From positions 1 to 6,893 of the forward strand of contig CAMJRV010000126.1 in NCBI GenBank assembly GCA_946408315.1: DNA of 6,893 bases, read 5' to 3'. A program made the translations under genes and the position numbers. Of this stretch, positions 1 to 6,542 are shown piece by piece. Position 1 is the stretch's first letter. Each line of letters starts with the position of its first letter. The notes under the pieces are model-generated. The model made no database searches. It had not been told where the DNA came from and worked only from the letters and a program-made list of their open reading frames with translations. The stretch is from an uncultured Bacillota bacterium. Its GTDB lineage: Bacteria > Bacillota > Clostridia > Peptostreptococcales > Anaerovoracaceae.

Positions 1-183
1 CTGAAGGATGTTCGCAGGGAGGTTGAATCAAAATATATCGAGAACGTTCTGAAAAAAAACATGTATAACATTACAAGATCGGCGAAGGATCTGAATATCA
101 GCACTCGCCACCTCTTCAATAAAATATCGGAATACGGGATTAAGGACCATTCGGATAAAGGGGTATTCAGGGATGAAGAATGA
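1..183 (+). CDS. C-terminal end of a Fis-type HTH regulator, probably sigma-54-dependent activator (5' truncated by window)
   Basis: Only the last 60 codons are present; the frame is open from base 1 and stops with TGA at 181-183. The visible part reads as a Fis-like DNA-binding domain: an amphipathic helix containing EVESKYIENVLKK, then NITRSAKDLNIS as the first helix and turn, then TRHLFNKISEYGI as the recognition helix. This layout is typical of the C-terminus of bacterial enhancer-binding proteins that activate sigma-54 RNA polymerase. The AAA+ domain (GAFTGA loop, Walker motifs) and any sensor domain lie outside the window, so the sigma-54 link is inferred. A good -24/-12 promoter two genes downstream supports it. 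A short charged tail (KDHSDKGVFRDEE) follows the HTH. Its end overlaps the next permease start by 11 bp, which suggests co-transcription and translational coupling. It could instead be another Fis-domain protein, but the neighbourhood favours an activator of amino-acid transport or catabolism. Confidence 0.8.
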   Translation: MKDVRREVESKYIENVLKKNMYNITRSAKDLNISTRHLFNKISEYGIKDHSDKGVFRDEE

Positions 184-1591
184 AAGGCAGCGGCTGAAGA
201 GAGCGCTGGGCCGGGTTGAGGTCTTTGCGCTGGCCTTCGGCACAATGGTGGGCTGGGGATGGATTATGCTTCCGGCTCAGTGGATCGAGTCTGCCGGCGT
301 GCTGGGAGCCGTCATCGCTTTTCTGATCGGCGGCACCATGTGCATTTTCGTCGGACTTACTTATGCCGAACTGACCTCGGCCTTTCCGCTGGCGGGAGGG
401 GAGCTTGCGTTTTCCTACCGGGGAATGGGTTATCTTGGCTCCTGGATCACCGGATGGACCATTTCCTTTGCTTATGTGGGCGTGGCGGCCTGGGAAGGGA
501 TTGCGCTGTCCAGCGCCGTACATTATCTTGTCCCCATTCCCCCCATCGGCTATCTCTGGAATGTGGCGGGGTTTGACGTCTATCTCTCCTGGTCCCTGAT
601 CGGAATCGTCGGAGCGGTAGTGCTGACGCTGCTCAATATCATTGGAGTTAAGCCCGTAGCGGTTTTTCAGACACTGCTGCTTTTGGTGATGGCGATCACC
701 GCTATCGTTTTTATTCTGGGAAGCCTGGCCTTTGGAAAGGCGGAGCACGTCACTCCTGTTCTCACAAACGTGAAGGGAGTCGGAATGGTCCTGCTCATGG
801 CGCCTTCCATGTATATCGGTTTCGACATGGTTTCCAAATCGGCGGAGGAGATGAACATGCCCCTGCGGGATATCGCCAAGGTCTTGATCGTTTCCATTGT
901 GGTGGCCTGTGCCTGGTATATCTTTATCATCCTCGGCACCGCGCTTTCCGCATCTCCGGACTTCCGTCATGCGGCGCTTATTCCCACTGCCGACGCCGCC
1001 GCTTACGCATTCCAATCACCGATTCTGGCAAAAGTTATGATTACAGGAGGAATCTGCGGGATCGTGACGAGCTGGAACGGATTTATTGTGGGCGCTTCCA
1101 GAATTATTTTCGCCATGGGAAGATCGAAAATGCTGCCAAGCTTCTTTGGATGGGTACACCCGAAATATCAGACGCCGATCTTTTCCATTATATTTGTCGG
1201 CGCTATCTGCGCCCTGTTTCCTCTGCTGGGCGAAAATGCTCTGATCTGGCTGGTCGATTCCGCCGCCTTCGGTACGGTTATCGCTTATCTGCTGATCTCC
1301 ATTTCTTTTTTGAGGATACGAAAAAAGGAGCCGGATCTGAGGAGGCTTTATACCATAAAGAACGGCAGAATGGCAGGAACGGTAGCCGCCATCATCGCAC
1401 TCTTCTTCCTGTTCTGGTATACTCCTTTCAGCCCCAGCGCCCTGCGGCCCTATGAATGGGCTCTGGTCCTGATCTGGATCTTTCTCGGCCTAGTTTTTCT
1501 CACGATTTCCAGACTGTTCGACAGGGGAAAGAAGGTGACGGACGCGAAGAGGGAACTTCTCATGTTCGGAGAGGAGTATGCCAGAGAATAA
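173..1591 (+). CDS. APC superfamily amino-acid permease
   Basis: This is a 472-residue integral membrane protein with about 12 hydrophobic segments and a short basic N-terminus (MKNERQRLKR). It should carry an amino acid or amine across the cytoplasmic membrane by proton symport or exchange. TM1 holds the broken-helix glycine motif of the APC superfamily (GTMVGWG, residues 23-29). TM2 follows at about 43-63, then the conserved AELTSAFPLAGGE stretch at 65-77. The C-terminal tail after the last TM is charged and cytoplasmic. The length fits the family (about 430-500). The substrate cannot be read from sequence. The ATG at 173 overlaps the regulator stop, so translation is probably coupled. The sequence just before the start is AT-rich with only a weak GGGATGAAG-like purine run. 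A terminator follows about 40 bp after the stop. It is not close to the second permease downstream: that one has LysP/AAT-type motifs, this one has divergent APC motifs. Confidence 0.9.
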   Translation: MKNERQRLKRALGRVEVFALAFGTMVGWGWIMLPAQWIESAGVLGAVIAFLIGGTMCIFVGLTYAELTSAFPLAGGELAFSYRGMGYLGSWITGWTISFAYVGVAAWEGIALSSAVHYLVPIPPIGYLWNVAGFDVYLSWSLIGIVGAVVLTLLNIIGVKPVAVFQTLLLLVMAITAIVFILGSLAFGKAEHVTPVLTNVKGVGMVLLMAPSMYIGFDMVSKSAEEMNMPLRDIAKVLIVSIVVACAWYIFIILGTALSASPDFRHAALIPTADAAAYAFQSPILAKVMITGGICGIVTSWNGFIVGASRIIFAMGRSKMLPSFFGWVHPKYQTPIFSIIFVGAICALFPLLGENALIWLVDSAAFGTVIAYLLISISFLRIRKKEPDLRRLYTIKNGRMAGTVAAIIALFFLFWYTPFSPSALRPYEWALVLIWIFLGLVFLTISRLFDRGKKVTDAKRELLMFGEEYARE

Positions 1592-1632
1592 CGAAATATT
1601 TTGCATGATATCCGTATTTTTTTTCATTGGAC

Positions 1633-1661
1633 AATCCCGCTGCAGAGCGGGATTTCTTTTT
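1633..1661 (+). terminator. Rho-independent terminator after the APC permease
   Basis: An 8-bp perfect stem, AATCCCGC (1633-1640) with GCGGGATT (1647-1654), encloses the 6-nt loop TGCAGA. It is followed by TCTTTTT (1655-1661). The stem is GC-rich near the loop and the T-run starts directly after it, a textbook layout. It should end the regulator-permease transcript and insulate the sigma-54 promoter that follows. Confidence 0.88.
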
Positions 1662-1691
1662 GCCGTCTTCTCCATAGGATCTGTGCCAAGC

Positions 1692-1710
1692 TGAAAACCG
1701 CTTATTTTCA
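1692..1710. promoter_or_regulatory. Candidate upstream activator site (dyad TGAAAA-N7-TTTTCA)
   Basis: TGAAAA (1692-1697) and TTTTCA (1705-1710) form a perfect 6-bp inverted repeat with a 7-bp spacer. Its centre is about 90 bp upstream of the expected sigma-54 start site near 1793, within the usual range for enhancer-binding-protein sites. That the Fis-type regulator at the start of the window binds here is inference. The dyad is short and AT-rich, so chance is possible. Confidence 0.4.
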
Positions 1711-1766
1711 AACCTTTCGGTCTATCCTCAAAACAAACAAAAAAATTAATCGAATATTCAAAAGAT

Positions 1767-1782
1767 TGGCTTCAGATTTGCT
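1767..1782 (+). promoter_or_regulatory. Sigma-54 (-24/-12) promoter of the LysP-like permease
   Basis: TGGC (1767-1770), seven bases, then TTGCT (1778-1782). The GG at 1768-1769 and the GC at 1780-1781 start 12 bp apart, the invariant spacing of RpoN promoters (consensus TGGCACG-N4-TTGCW). The ACG part of the consensus is TTC here, so the match is good but not perfect. Transcription would start near 1793, about 36 bp before the permease ATG. The region also contains A-tracts (about 1734-1745) that could help DNA bending between activator and polymerase. The HTH of a probable sigma-54 activator is encoded at the start of the window. Confidence 0.8.
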
Positions 1783-1828
1783 TTAATAAATGGCGTAATT
1801 AAATATCTATATTTTGGAGGATAACAAG

Positions 1829-3289
1829 ATGGAAGAAAAACAAGTAGGTCAGGGTAAACTGAAACGAAATCTGAAGCAGCGGCATCTGACGATGATCGCC
1901 ATCGGCGGTTCCATCGGAACTGCGCTCTTTCTGTCTACCGGTTATGCCTTAAACCAGGCAGGTCCGGGAGGTCTCGTCGCAGCTTATCTGGTTGTGGCAG
2001 TCATGATCTTTTTTATCATTATGAGTTTGGGTGAAATGGCGACCTATCTGCCATGTGCCGGATCTTTTCAGACCTATTGCAGCTTATATGTAAGTCCATC
2101 CTTTGGTTTTTCAATCGGCTGGTGTTACTGGTTCAGTTGGGCTGTAACCGTCGGAATTGAAGTCGTTGCGTCGGCGCTTATCATGAAATATTGGTTCCCC
2201 GACGTGCCGAGCTGGATCTGGAGTGTTCTGTTCGTCGTCATAGTAGTCGGACTGAACCTGATGTCCGCGAAGGCGTATGGGGAAGCGGAATTCTGGTTTG
2301 CTTCCATCAAGGTCATCGCTGTCGTCTCCTTCCTCTTGGTCGGCGTAGGAATGATGGCAGGCGCGCTTGGGCATGAAGGAGCCATAGGCTTCAGCAATTT
2401 TACAAACGCGGAAGGCGGTATGTTCCCCAAAGGAATGGGAGCCGTTTTGACGGTGTCCTTTACCGCAGTATTCTGCTTCCTTGGAACTGAAATCGTAGGA
2501 ATTGCGGCCGGTGAGGGAGAAAATCCGGAAAAAACCATTCCGAAAGCAGTTAAGACAGTTTTCGTCCGTATCGCTATTTTCTACATCGGCGCGACCTTCA
2601 TGGTAGCCGCAATGATTCCGTGGCAGGAAGGGACCGTTGAGGTCAGCCCGTTCACCCTTGTGTTCTCAAGGATCGGCATCCCCGCCGCCGCGACGATCAT
2701 GAACTTCGTCGTATTGACATCCACGCTTTCCTGCGCCAACGCCGGATTGTACGCTTCCAGCAGAATGGTGTTCGCTATGGCCAGGGAGGGAAAGGCGCCG
2801 AAAATCTTTGCCAACGCAAACAAGAGAGGCGTTCCCGTACCGGCACTGATCTTGACCGGATGTATGGCTGCTTCGGCATTTCTGAGCAAATTCATCAGCC
2901 CCGATAAAGTGTATCTGCTGCTGGTATCGGCCAGCGCCATCACGGTGTTGTTCGCATGGATCGGCATCTGCCTGAGCCATTATAACTTCAGAAAGTATCT
3001 GGATAAGAACGGCATCGGAAGTTCCGCTCTGAAATTTAAGGCGCCTTTCTTCCCGGCAGGACCCATTATCGCTTTCGTGATGTGTATTGTCGTCATCATC
3101 GCTCAGTTCTTTGACGAGACCGCGCGCATCACCGCCGTGATCGGCGTCCCCATGTTCTTTATCCTCTGGATTCTCGGAAAATACAAGGAAAAGAAGGGAA
3201 CCTTATGGGTGCCTTCCGAAGAGTCCATCAGAGCTCAGAGTGCTGCCGGCGCTCACGAGGCAGAGCAGGAATCACAGCTGGCGAAATAA
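1829..3289 (+). CDS. LysP-like amino-acid permease (AAT family of the APC superfamily)
   Basis: This 486-residue membrane protein has about 12 TM segments and probably imports an amino acid with protons. It carries the AAT/LysP signature in order: LKQRH (15-19) before TM1, IAIGGSIGTALF (23-34) in TM1, QAGPGG (43-48), SLGEMATYLPCAGSF (66-80), GWCYWFSWAVTVGIE (97-111), GEAEFWFASIKV (151-162) and GTEIVGIAAGEGENPEKTIP (219-238). The resemblance to the E. coli lysine permease LysP, as I remember it, is clear throughout, and the length is nearly the same (489 there). TM1 has GTALF where LysP has GTGLF, a substitution in the substrate-binding turn, so lysine specificity is not assured. I chose the ATG at 1829 because TTGGAGG (1814-1820) stands 8 bp before it; a TTG at 1814 lies inside that ribosome binding site. 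The gene has its own sigma-54-type promoter and is closed by the hairpin at 3339-3416. The C-terminal tail is Ala/Glu-rich and hydrophilic. Confidence 0.93.
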   Translation: MEEKQVGQGKLKRNLKQRHLTMIAIGGSIGTALFLSTGYALNQAGPGGLVAAYLVVAVMIFFIIMSLGEMATYLPCAGSFQTYCSLYVSPSFGFSIGWCYWFSWAVTVGIEVVASALIMKYWFPDVPSWIWSVLFVVIVVGLNLMSAKAYGEAEFWFASIKVIAVVSFLLVGVGMMAGALGHEGAIGFSNFTNAEGGMFPKGMGAVLTVSFTAVFCFLGTEIVGIAAGEGENPEKTIPKAVKTVFVRIAIFYIGATFMVAAMIPWQEGTVEVSPFTLVFSRIGIPAAATIMNFVVLTSTLSCANAGLYASSRMVFAMAREGKAPKIFANANKRGVPVPALILTGCMAASAFLSKFISPDKVYLLLVSASAITVLFAWIGICLSHYNFRKYLDKNGIGSSALKFKAPFFPAGPIIAFVMCIVVIIAQFFDETARITAVIGVPMFFILWILGKYKEKKGTLWVPSEESIRAQSAAGAHEAEQESQLAK

Positions 3290-3338
3290 GCTGGGGATTT
3301 ACGAATAACTTTTAGAAGATATTTTTGAATCGGACTAT

Positions 3339-3416
3339 AAAAACAATTGGAATCCGTATATAATTAGGGAATGGGCTGAACAATCCGGACCTTGATGGGA
3401 TTCCAATTGTTTTTTT
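3339..3416 (+). terminator. Long-loop inverted repeat and terminator after the LysP-like permease
   Basis: A 17-bp perfect inverted repeat: 3339-3355 (AAAAACAATTGGAATCC) pairs with 3398-3414, with a 42-base loop. The right arm runs into seven consecutive Ts (3410-3416), giving a + strand terminator. The left arm begins with five As after TAT, so the - strand reading also ends in a short T-run and the element may work in both directions. The long loop is unusual for an intrinsic terminator. The stem is AT-rich at its base and GC-richer near the loop. Confidence 0.72.
3359..3364 (+). promoter_or_regulatory. Possible -10 box inside the hairpin loop, upstream of the PPTase gene
   Basis: A perfect TATAAT (3359-3364) lies in the loop of the inverted repeat, 70 bp before the ATG of the phosphopantetheinyl transferase gene. 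There is no convincing -35 at 16-18 bp (the bases there read TATAAA-like) and no extended TGn. It is the only promoter-like element I see between the preceding terminator arm and the four-gene run, so some promoter is expected here. Confidence 0.35.
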
Positions 3417-3433
3417 GTTCGGCAGGAAATGGA

Positions 3434-4102
3434 ATGTATCTTTACCTGTACAATCAATACAATCGAAAAAAAAGGGATCGGGACGAGGGGAGCGGAGAGC
3501 GTTCCCGGTTCGGCGAAAATCTGGTCCGCCAGGCGTTGCAGGACTATTGCAAAAGGCTGGAGTTGGAGATTCCGGAGGAAGCGCTGAGTGAGACGGTGAT
3601 CGAGAGGGGCGACAAGGGAAAGCCCTATTTCCCCGCGTTTTTCACGGCCGGCGAGGCGGGAAGGCCGGAGATTCATTTTTCCGTGAGCCATTCGGGCAGC
3701 TTTTGGGGATGCCTGATGGGAGCGGAACCGGTAGGCTTTGATCTGGAAGTCTGCCGCGAAAATGTCAAATATGAAAAAATCGCAAGGCGTTTCTTTTCGG
3801 GGGAGGAAATCGAGTTCATCCTCTCTGCCGGACGGTCGGCTTTCTTCGACGTCTGGGTGAGAAAAGAGGCGTACGTCAAATATACGGGCGCAGGCTTAGG
3901 AGCGGGCTTATCCGGTTTTTCCGTCGCCGCCGACGGAAGCCTTGCTTCTCAGGTGATCGTGGGAACCGGCGGGGATGCAAAATCGCTCCCCTGTTTCATA
4001 CGGGCCTGCGAGATTGCCGAGGGAGTAAAAGCGGCGTACTGCTGTGCCGGCGGGGCGCCGGTCAAAGCCGTGCTGGATCTGGATGTCAGGAAGGAAGTGT
4101 AA
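3434..4102 (+). CDS. Sfp-type 4'-phosphopantetheinyl transferase
   Basis: This 222-residue cytoplasmic enzyme should move the 4'-phosphopantetheine arm of coenzyme A onto a conserved serine of a carrier protein, making the active holo form. Family motifs occur in order: KGKPYF (61-66), FSVSHSG (82-88, CoA-binding histidine region), GFDLE (101-105, the Mg2+-binding D103 and E105), FFSGEE (120-125), and WVRKEAYVKYTGAGL (141-155, catalytic E145 and the WxxKEA signature). The length matches Sfp (about 224) rather than the smaller AcpS. I chose the ATG at 3434 because AGGA (3424-3427) sits about 6 bp before it. The frame stays open back to a TTG at 3392, but that would place the start inside the terminator hairpin. 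No carrier protein, PKS or NRPS gene is in the window, so the partner is unknown. The transporter gene follows after 7 bp. Confidence 0.9.
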   Translation: MYLYLYNQYNRKKRDRDEGSGERSRFGENLVRQALQDYCKRLELEIPEEALSETVIERGDKGKPYFPAFFTAGEAGRPEIHFSVSHSGSFWGCLMGAEPVGFDLEVCRENVKYEKIARRFFSGEEIEFILSAGRSAFFDVWVRKEAYVKYTGAGLGAGLSGFSVAADGSLASQVIVGTGGDAKSLPCFIRACEIAEGVKAAYCCAGGAPVKAVLDLDVRKEV

Positions 4103-4109
4103 GAAATAT

Positions 4110-5099
4110 ATGAGCATGATTATTAGAAAAGATCAGGAAGAGGAAACCACACTGGAGGGACAGGACTTGATCGGACGGGGCTTGGCCGGACGGGAAAGCT
4201 CCTGGAAGAGTTACGGCAGCGCGGTCCTCTTTTCTCTGATCGTCGGCTTTTCTTTCATCGGAGTAAAGATCTGCGTCTCTGTCGCCACGCCGCTTGTGAC
4301 CCTTGCCTATCGATTCAATTTTGCATTTCTGGCGGCCCTCGCCGCCGTATTGATCGGGCTGGTAAAGCTTGATCTGCGCGGAAAGCCGAAGAAAAGGCTG
4401 TTCATTACGGCGGGGTTCTATCTGGCATTTATGGTGCTGCAGGCCGTCGGACTCATGTTTTCCACATCGATAGAAAGCGGAATCATCTTTGCAATCATTC
4501 CGATCATCGCAAAGATCATTGCCAGCATATTTTTAAAGGAAAGCACCAATTGGAAGCAGAACGTATTTGTCTGCCTGTCGGTTTCCGCGGTGATCGTCAT
4601 GTTCGTCCTGGGTGCTTCCGATATTACGGTCAACGCCGCAGGGCTCGTCATCCTGACGCTGTCCAGCGTCTGTATGGCGTGCAGCAATGTGATGATGCGG
4701 TACGTAAGGGGCCAATATAAACCTTTTGAAATTTCATTTTGCATCACGGGAGGCGGATGCTTTCTTTTTAATCTGGCAGCGATCCTCTTTGAGATTAAAT
4801 CCGGGACCCTGGGAAACTATCTGGAACCCCTGACTAATCTCCACTTTGTGCTGGCCGCGGCCTACCTTGGTATCCCGTCAACCCTGATCTCCGCTCTGCT
4901 TATGTCCTATGCGCTGGCACACCTGGAAGCGGTCAAGGCTACGATATTCGGCAACCTGTCCACAGCCGTCTCCATCGTTGCCGGAGTCATTATTCTAAAG
5001 GAGCCGCTGGAAGCTTACCATATTTTGTGCACGCTTCTGATCATCGTGGGGGTGGTCGGTCTCAGCCTGCCGTCCATGGAAAGGAGAGCCAATCGATGA
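4110..5099 (+). CDS. DMT superfamily transporter, EamA type
   Basis: This 329-residue membrane protein has about 10 TM helices arranged as two EamA repeats (roughly residues 36-165 and 175-318). It probably exports or exchanges a small metabolite; the substrate cannot be read. The family pattern is clear at the end of repeat one (GLMFSTSIESGIIFAIIPIIAK region, then FLKEST, 114-146). It recurs at the end of repeat two (AHLEAVKATIFGNLSTAVS region, then ILKEPLEAYH, 270-304). A hydrophilic N-terminal tail of about 33 residues precedes TM1, longer than usual for this family. I place the start at the ATG at 4110, 7 bp after the PPTase stop. The purine run AGGAAGGAAG at 4088-4097 is 12 bp or more away, a loose ribosome binding site, so translation may depend on coupling. 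A second ATG at 4116 is possible. The stop overlaps the next start as ATGA. Confidence 0.88.
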   Translation: MSMIIRKDQEEETTLEGQDLIGRGLAGRESSWKSYGSAVLFSLIVGFSFIGVKICVSVATPLVTLAYRFNFAFLAALAAVLIGLVKLDLRGKPKKRLFITAGFYLAFMVLQAVGLMFSTSIESGIIFAIIPIIAKIIASIFLKESTNWKQNVFVCLSVSAVIVMFVLGASDITVNAAGLVILTLSSVCMACSNVMMRYVRGQYKPFEISFCITGGGCFLFNLAAILFEIKSGTLGNYLEPLTNLHFVLAAAYLGIPSTLISALLMSYALAHLEAVKATIFGNLSTAVSIVAGVIILKEPLEAYHILCTLLIIVGVVGLSLPSMERRANR

Positions 5100-5941
5100 A
5101 AGTGCAAATTTTGAGCGAGAACAGAACGAGCCGCCCGGAGTGTCTGGCTGAACACGGATTATCCGTTTATGTGGAGGCCGGGGGAAGGAAGCTTCTCTTT
5201 GATGCGGGAGCATCGGACCTGTACCGGCATAATGCCGGGAAAATGGGAGTTGACCTCGGCCGGATAGACGCCGTCGTGATCAGCCATGGCCACTACGATC
5301 ATACGGGGGGCGTGCCTTCCTTCTGTGAAGTCAACCGGAATGCGAGGATCTATATCCATGAAAAGTCCTTTGCGGCGACCTACGGGCTGGAAGACGGAAA
5401 GCCGGAGGAAGAGCCGTGCAGTATCCGCTGGACGTCTGAACAGCGCGCCCGGATCGACGGTCGGCTGATTCTCACCGGGGAACCGGTCTGGCTTACGGAA
5501 GATATCGCCGTGTCGGGAACGATTCCTGTAACGGAGGACGACGCGGCTCCGGAAGTCTTTTATCAAAAGGCGGAGGACGGAACTTTGATCCCCGATCCCA
5601 TGGAACACGAACAATTCCTTGCCGTCAGGCTCAGGGACGAAGCGGGAGAGAGCAGAGGCGTTTTCCTCTTCTCGGGCTGCAGCCATAAGGGTGTGATTCC
5701 GTGTATCAGATATGCAAAGACCCTGTTCCCCGGCGAAAGAATATCTGGGCTGTTGGCCGGGATGCACCTGTACAATGCGAGCGCGGAACTGCGGAGCAGT
5801 ATCCTGGAGCAGGTGGCCTTCGAAGGGCTGGATTACGTCCTGCCGGTGCACTGTACGGGAATCTACGCAATCTGCGAGCTGAGGCAGTTGCTGGGAGAGC
5901 GGTGTATCCTTGCAGGGGCGGGCGACACATACAGTTTTTGA
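5096..5941 (+). CDS. MBL-fold metallo-hydrolase (COG1237-like)
   Basis: This 281-residue cytoplasmic metal-dependent hydrolase has the metallo-beta-lactamase fold. Metal ligands are visible: HGHYDH at 64-69 (HxHxDH motif), H197 in FSGCSHKG, and H252 in LPVHCTG. FDAGAS (35-40) forms the usual strand before the active site, and GLLAGMHLYNA (218-228) contributes another conserved histidine (H224). The order GCSH / GxH / PxHCTG is that of the family related to archaeal dihydropterin-aminobenzene phosphate synthase (COG1237). In bacteria these proteins have no settled role, so I give only the class. The ATG at 5096 overlaps the transporter stop (ATGA) and has AAGGAG at 5081-5086, a strong site at 9 bp. 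A longer upstream frame to 5027 exists but lies wholly inside the transporter gene. No signal peptide is seen, which argues against a secreted beta-lactamase. Confidence 0.9.
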   Translation: MKVQILSENRTSRPECLAEHGLSVYVEAGGRKLLFDAGASDLYRHNAGKMGVDLGRIDAVVISHGHYDHTGGVPSFCEVNRNARIYIHEKSFAATYGLEDGKPEEEPCSIRWTSEQRARIDGRLILTGEPVWLTEDIAVSGTIPVTEDDAAPEVFYQKAEDGTLIPDPMEHEQFLAVRLRDEAGESRGVFLFSGCSHKGVIPCIRYAKTLFPGERISGLLAGMHLYNASAELRSSILEQVAFEGLDYVLPVHCTGIYAICELRQLLGERCILAGAGDTYSF

Positions 5942-5959
5942 GAAGGGGGAGCATGCAAT

Positions 5960-6433
5960 ATGGCGATGGATTGCCGTGATGCGGCCCTGAAGTTTTTGGA
6001 ACATAGAGAGCGCAGCGCGCAGGAAGTAAAGTCCCACCTTCGATCCAAGGGCTTCCGGGAAGAAGAAATAGAAATAGAACTGGAATACTTAAAATCTCTT
6101 CACTATTTGGACGACGTCCGGTATTGCGACAACTATATCCGTTATGGGCTCAGTAAGGGCCGGGGGCCTGTCCGCCTGCAGTTTGAGCTTGCGGAAAGAG
6201 GAATCGACGCGGCTACGATTCAGGAAGCATTGGAGGCGCGCTTCGATCGAAGTATGGAAAAAGCCGCCGCCTTGAAGGAAGCGGAGAAGCTCCTGATAAG
6301 ACACGATTGGGAAGAAACCCAGGCAGCTCCTGATGAAAAAACAATCGCAAAGATCGGAAGAAGGCTGGCCTCCCTGGGCTATCATACGGATATTATCTAT
6401 GACATTATCGGACAGGTCAGGAAATGTCGTTGA
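5960..6433 (+). CDS. recX: Regulatory protein RecX
   Basis: This 157-residue cytoplasmic protein is all-helical and charged, and fits RecX, which binds RecA filaments and limits recombinase and coprotease activity. Three-helix repeats are visible. The first has ALKFLEHRERSAQEVKSHLRSKGF (9-32); the second has the most diagnostic part, YLDDVRYCDNYIRYGLSKGRGPVRLQFELAERGID (49-83); a weaker third spans about 100-155. The length is that of short RecX proteins (about 150; Gram-positive forms reach about 270). The ATG at 5960 follows AAGGGGG (5943-5949) by 10 bp; an in-frame ATG at 5966 is less well placed. It starts 18 bp after the hydrolase gene, so it is probably on the same transcript. recA is not in the window. 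No terminator is seen after its stop. Confidence 0.9.
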   Translation: MAMDCRDAALKFLEHRERSAQEVKSHLRSKGFREEEIEIELEYLKSLHYLDDVRYCDNYIRYGLSKGRGPVRLQFELAERGIDAATIQEALEARFDRSMEKAAALKEAEKLLIRHDWEETQAAPDEKTIAKIGRRLASLGYHTDIIYDIIGQVRKCR

Positions 6434-6460
6434 CTTTTGCTTGGAGCCCCTATTTTCTAT

Positions 6461-6470
6461 CCGTCGACGG
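6461..6470. repeat. 10-bp perfect palindrome CCGTCGACGG
   Basis: CCGTCGACGG reads the same on both strands. It lies between recX and the ileS promoter, 13 bp upstream of the -35 box. It is too short and lacks a T-run to act as a terminator. It could be an operator half or chance. Confidence 0.3.
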
Positions 6471-6483
6471 TATCGTATTTATC

Positions 6484-6513
6484 TTGACATAATATGCTGA
6501 AAGAGTTTAAAAT
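6484..6513 (+). promoter_or_regulatory. Sigma-70-type promoter of ileS
   Basis: TTGACA (6484-6489, perfect -35) and TAAAAT (6508-6513, five of six to TATAAT) are separated by 18 bp in AT-rich DNA. Transcription would start near 6520, leaving a leader of about 95 nt before the ileS ATG. It separates ileS from the recX run. Confidence 0.72.
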
Positions 6514-6542
6514 AAAAGGGTTAAAGACAATTGTACAAGAAT

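Noticed and set aside
167..1015. Long open frame (282 codons) on the - strand inside the first permease
   Set aside because: The translation is rich in His, Asp, Arg and Gly with no recognisable domain, as expected from the reverse strand of a GC-rich membrane-protein gene; the + strand permease is unambiguous.
1752..1759. GAATATTC palindrome as an activator site
   Set aside because: It lies only about 8 bp upstream of the -24 element, too close for a usual enhancer site, and an 8-bp AT-rich palindrome is common by chance.
1601..1786. 61-codon + strand frame in the gap between the permeases
   Set aside because: It runs through the terminator hairpin, the dyad and the sigma-54 promoter; the composition is that of non-coding AT-rich DNA.
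3392..3433. Upstream TTG start for the PPTase
   Set aside because: It would put the start codon in the terminator hairpin and add 14 residues (GFQLFF...) unlike the family; the ATG at 3434 has a proper ribosome binding site.
5159..6037. Long open frame (292 codons) on the - strand across the hydrolase and recX start
   Set aside because: It opposes two clearly recognised + strand genes, shows no motifs, and has no ribosome binding site of note.
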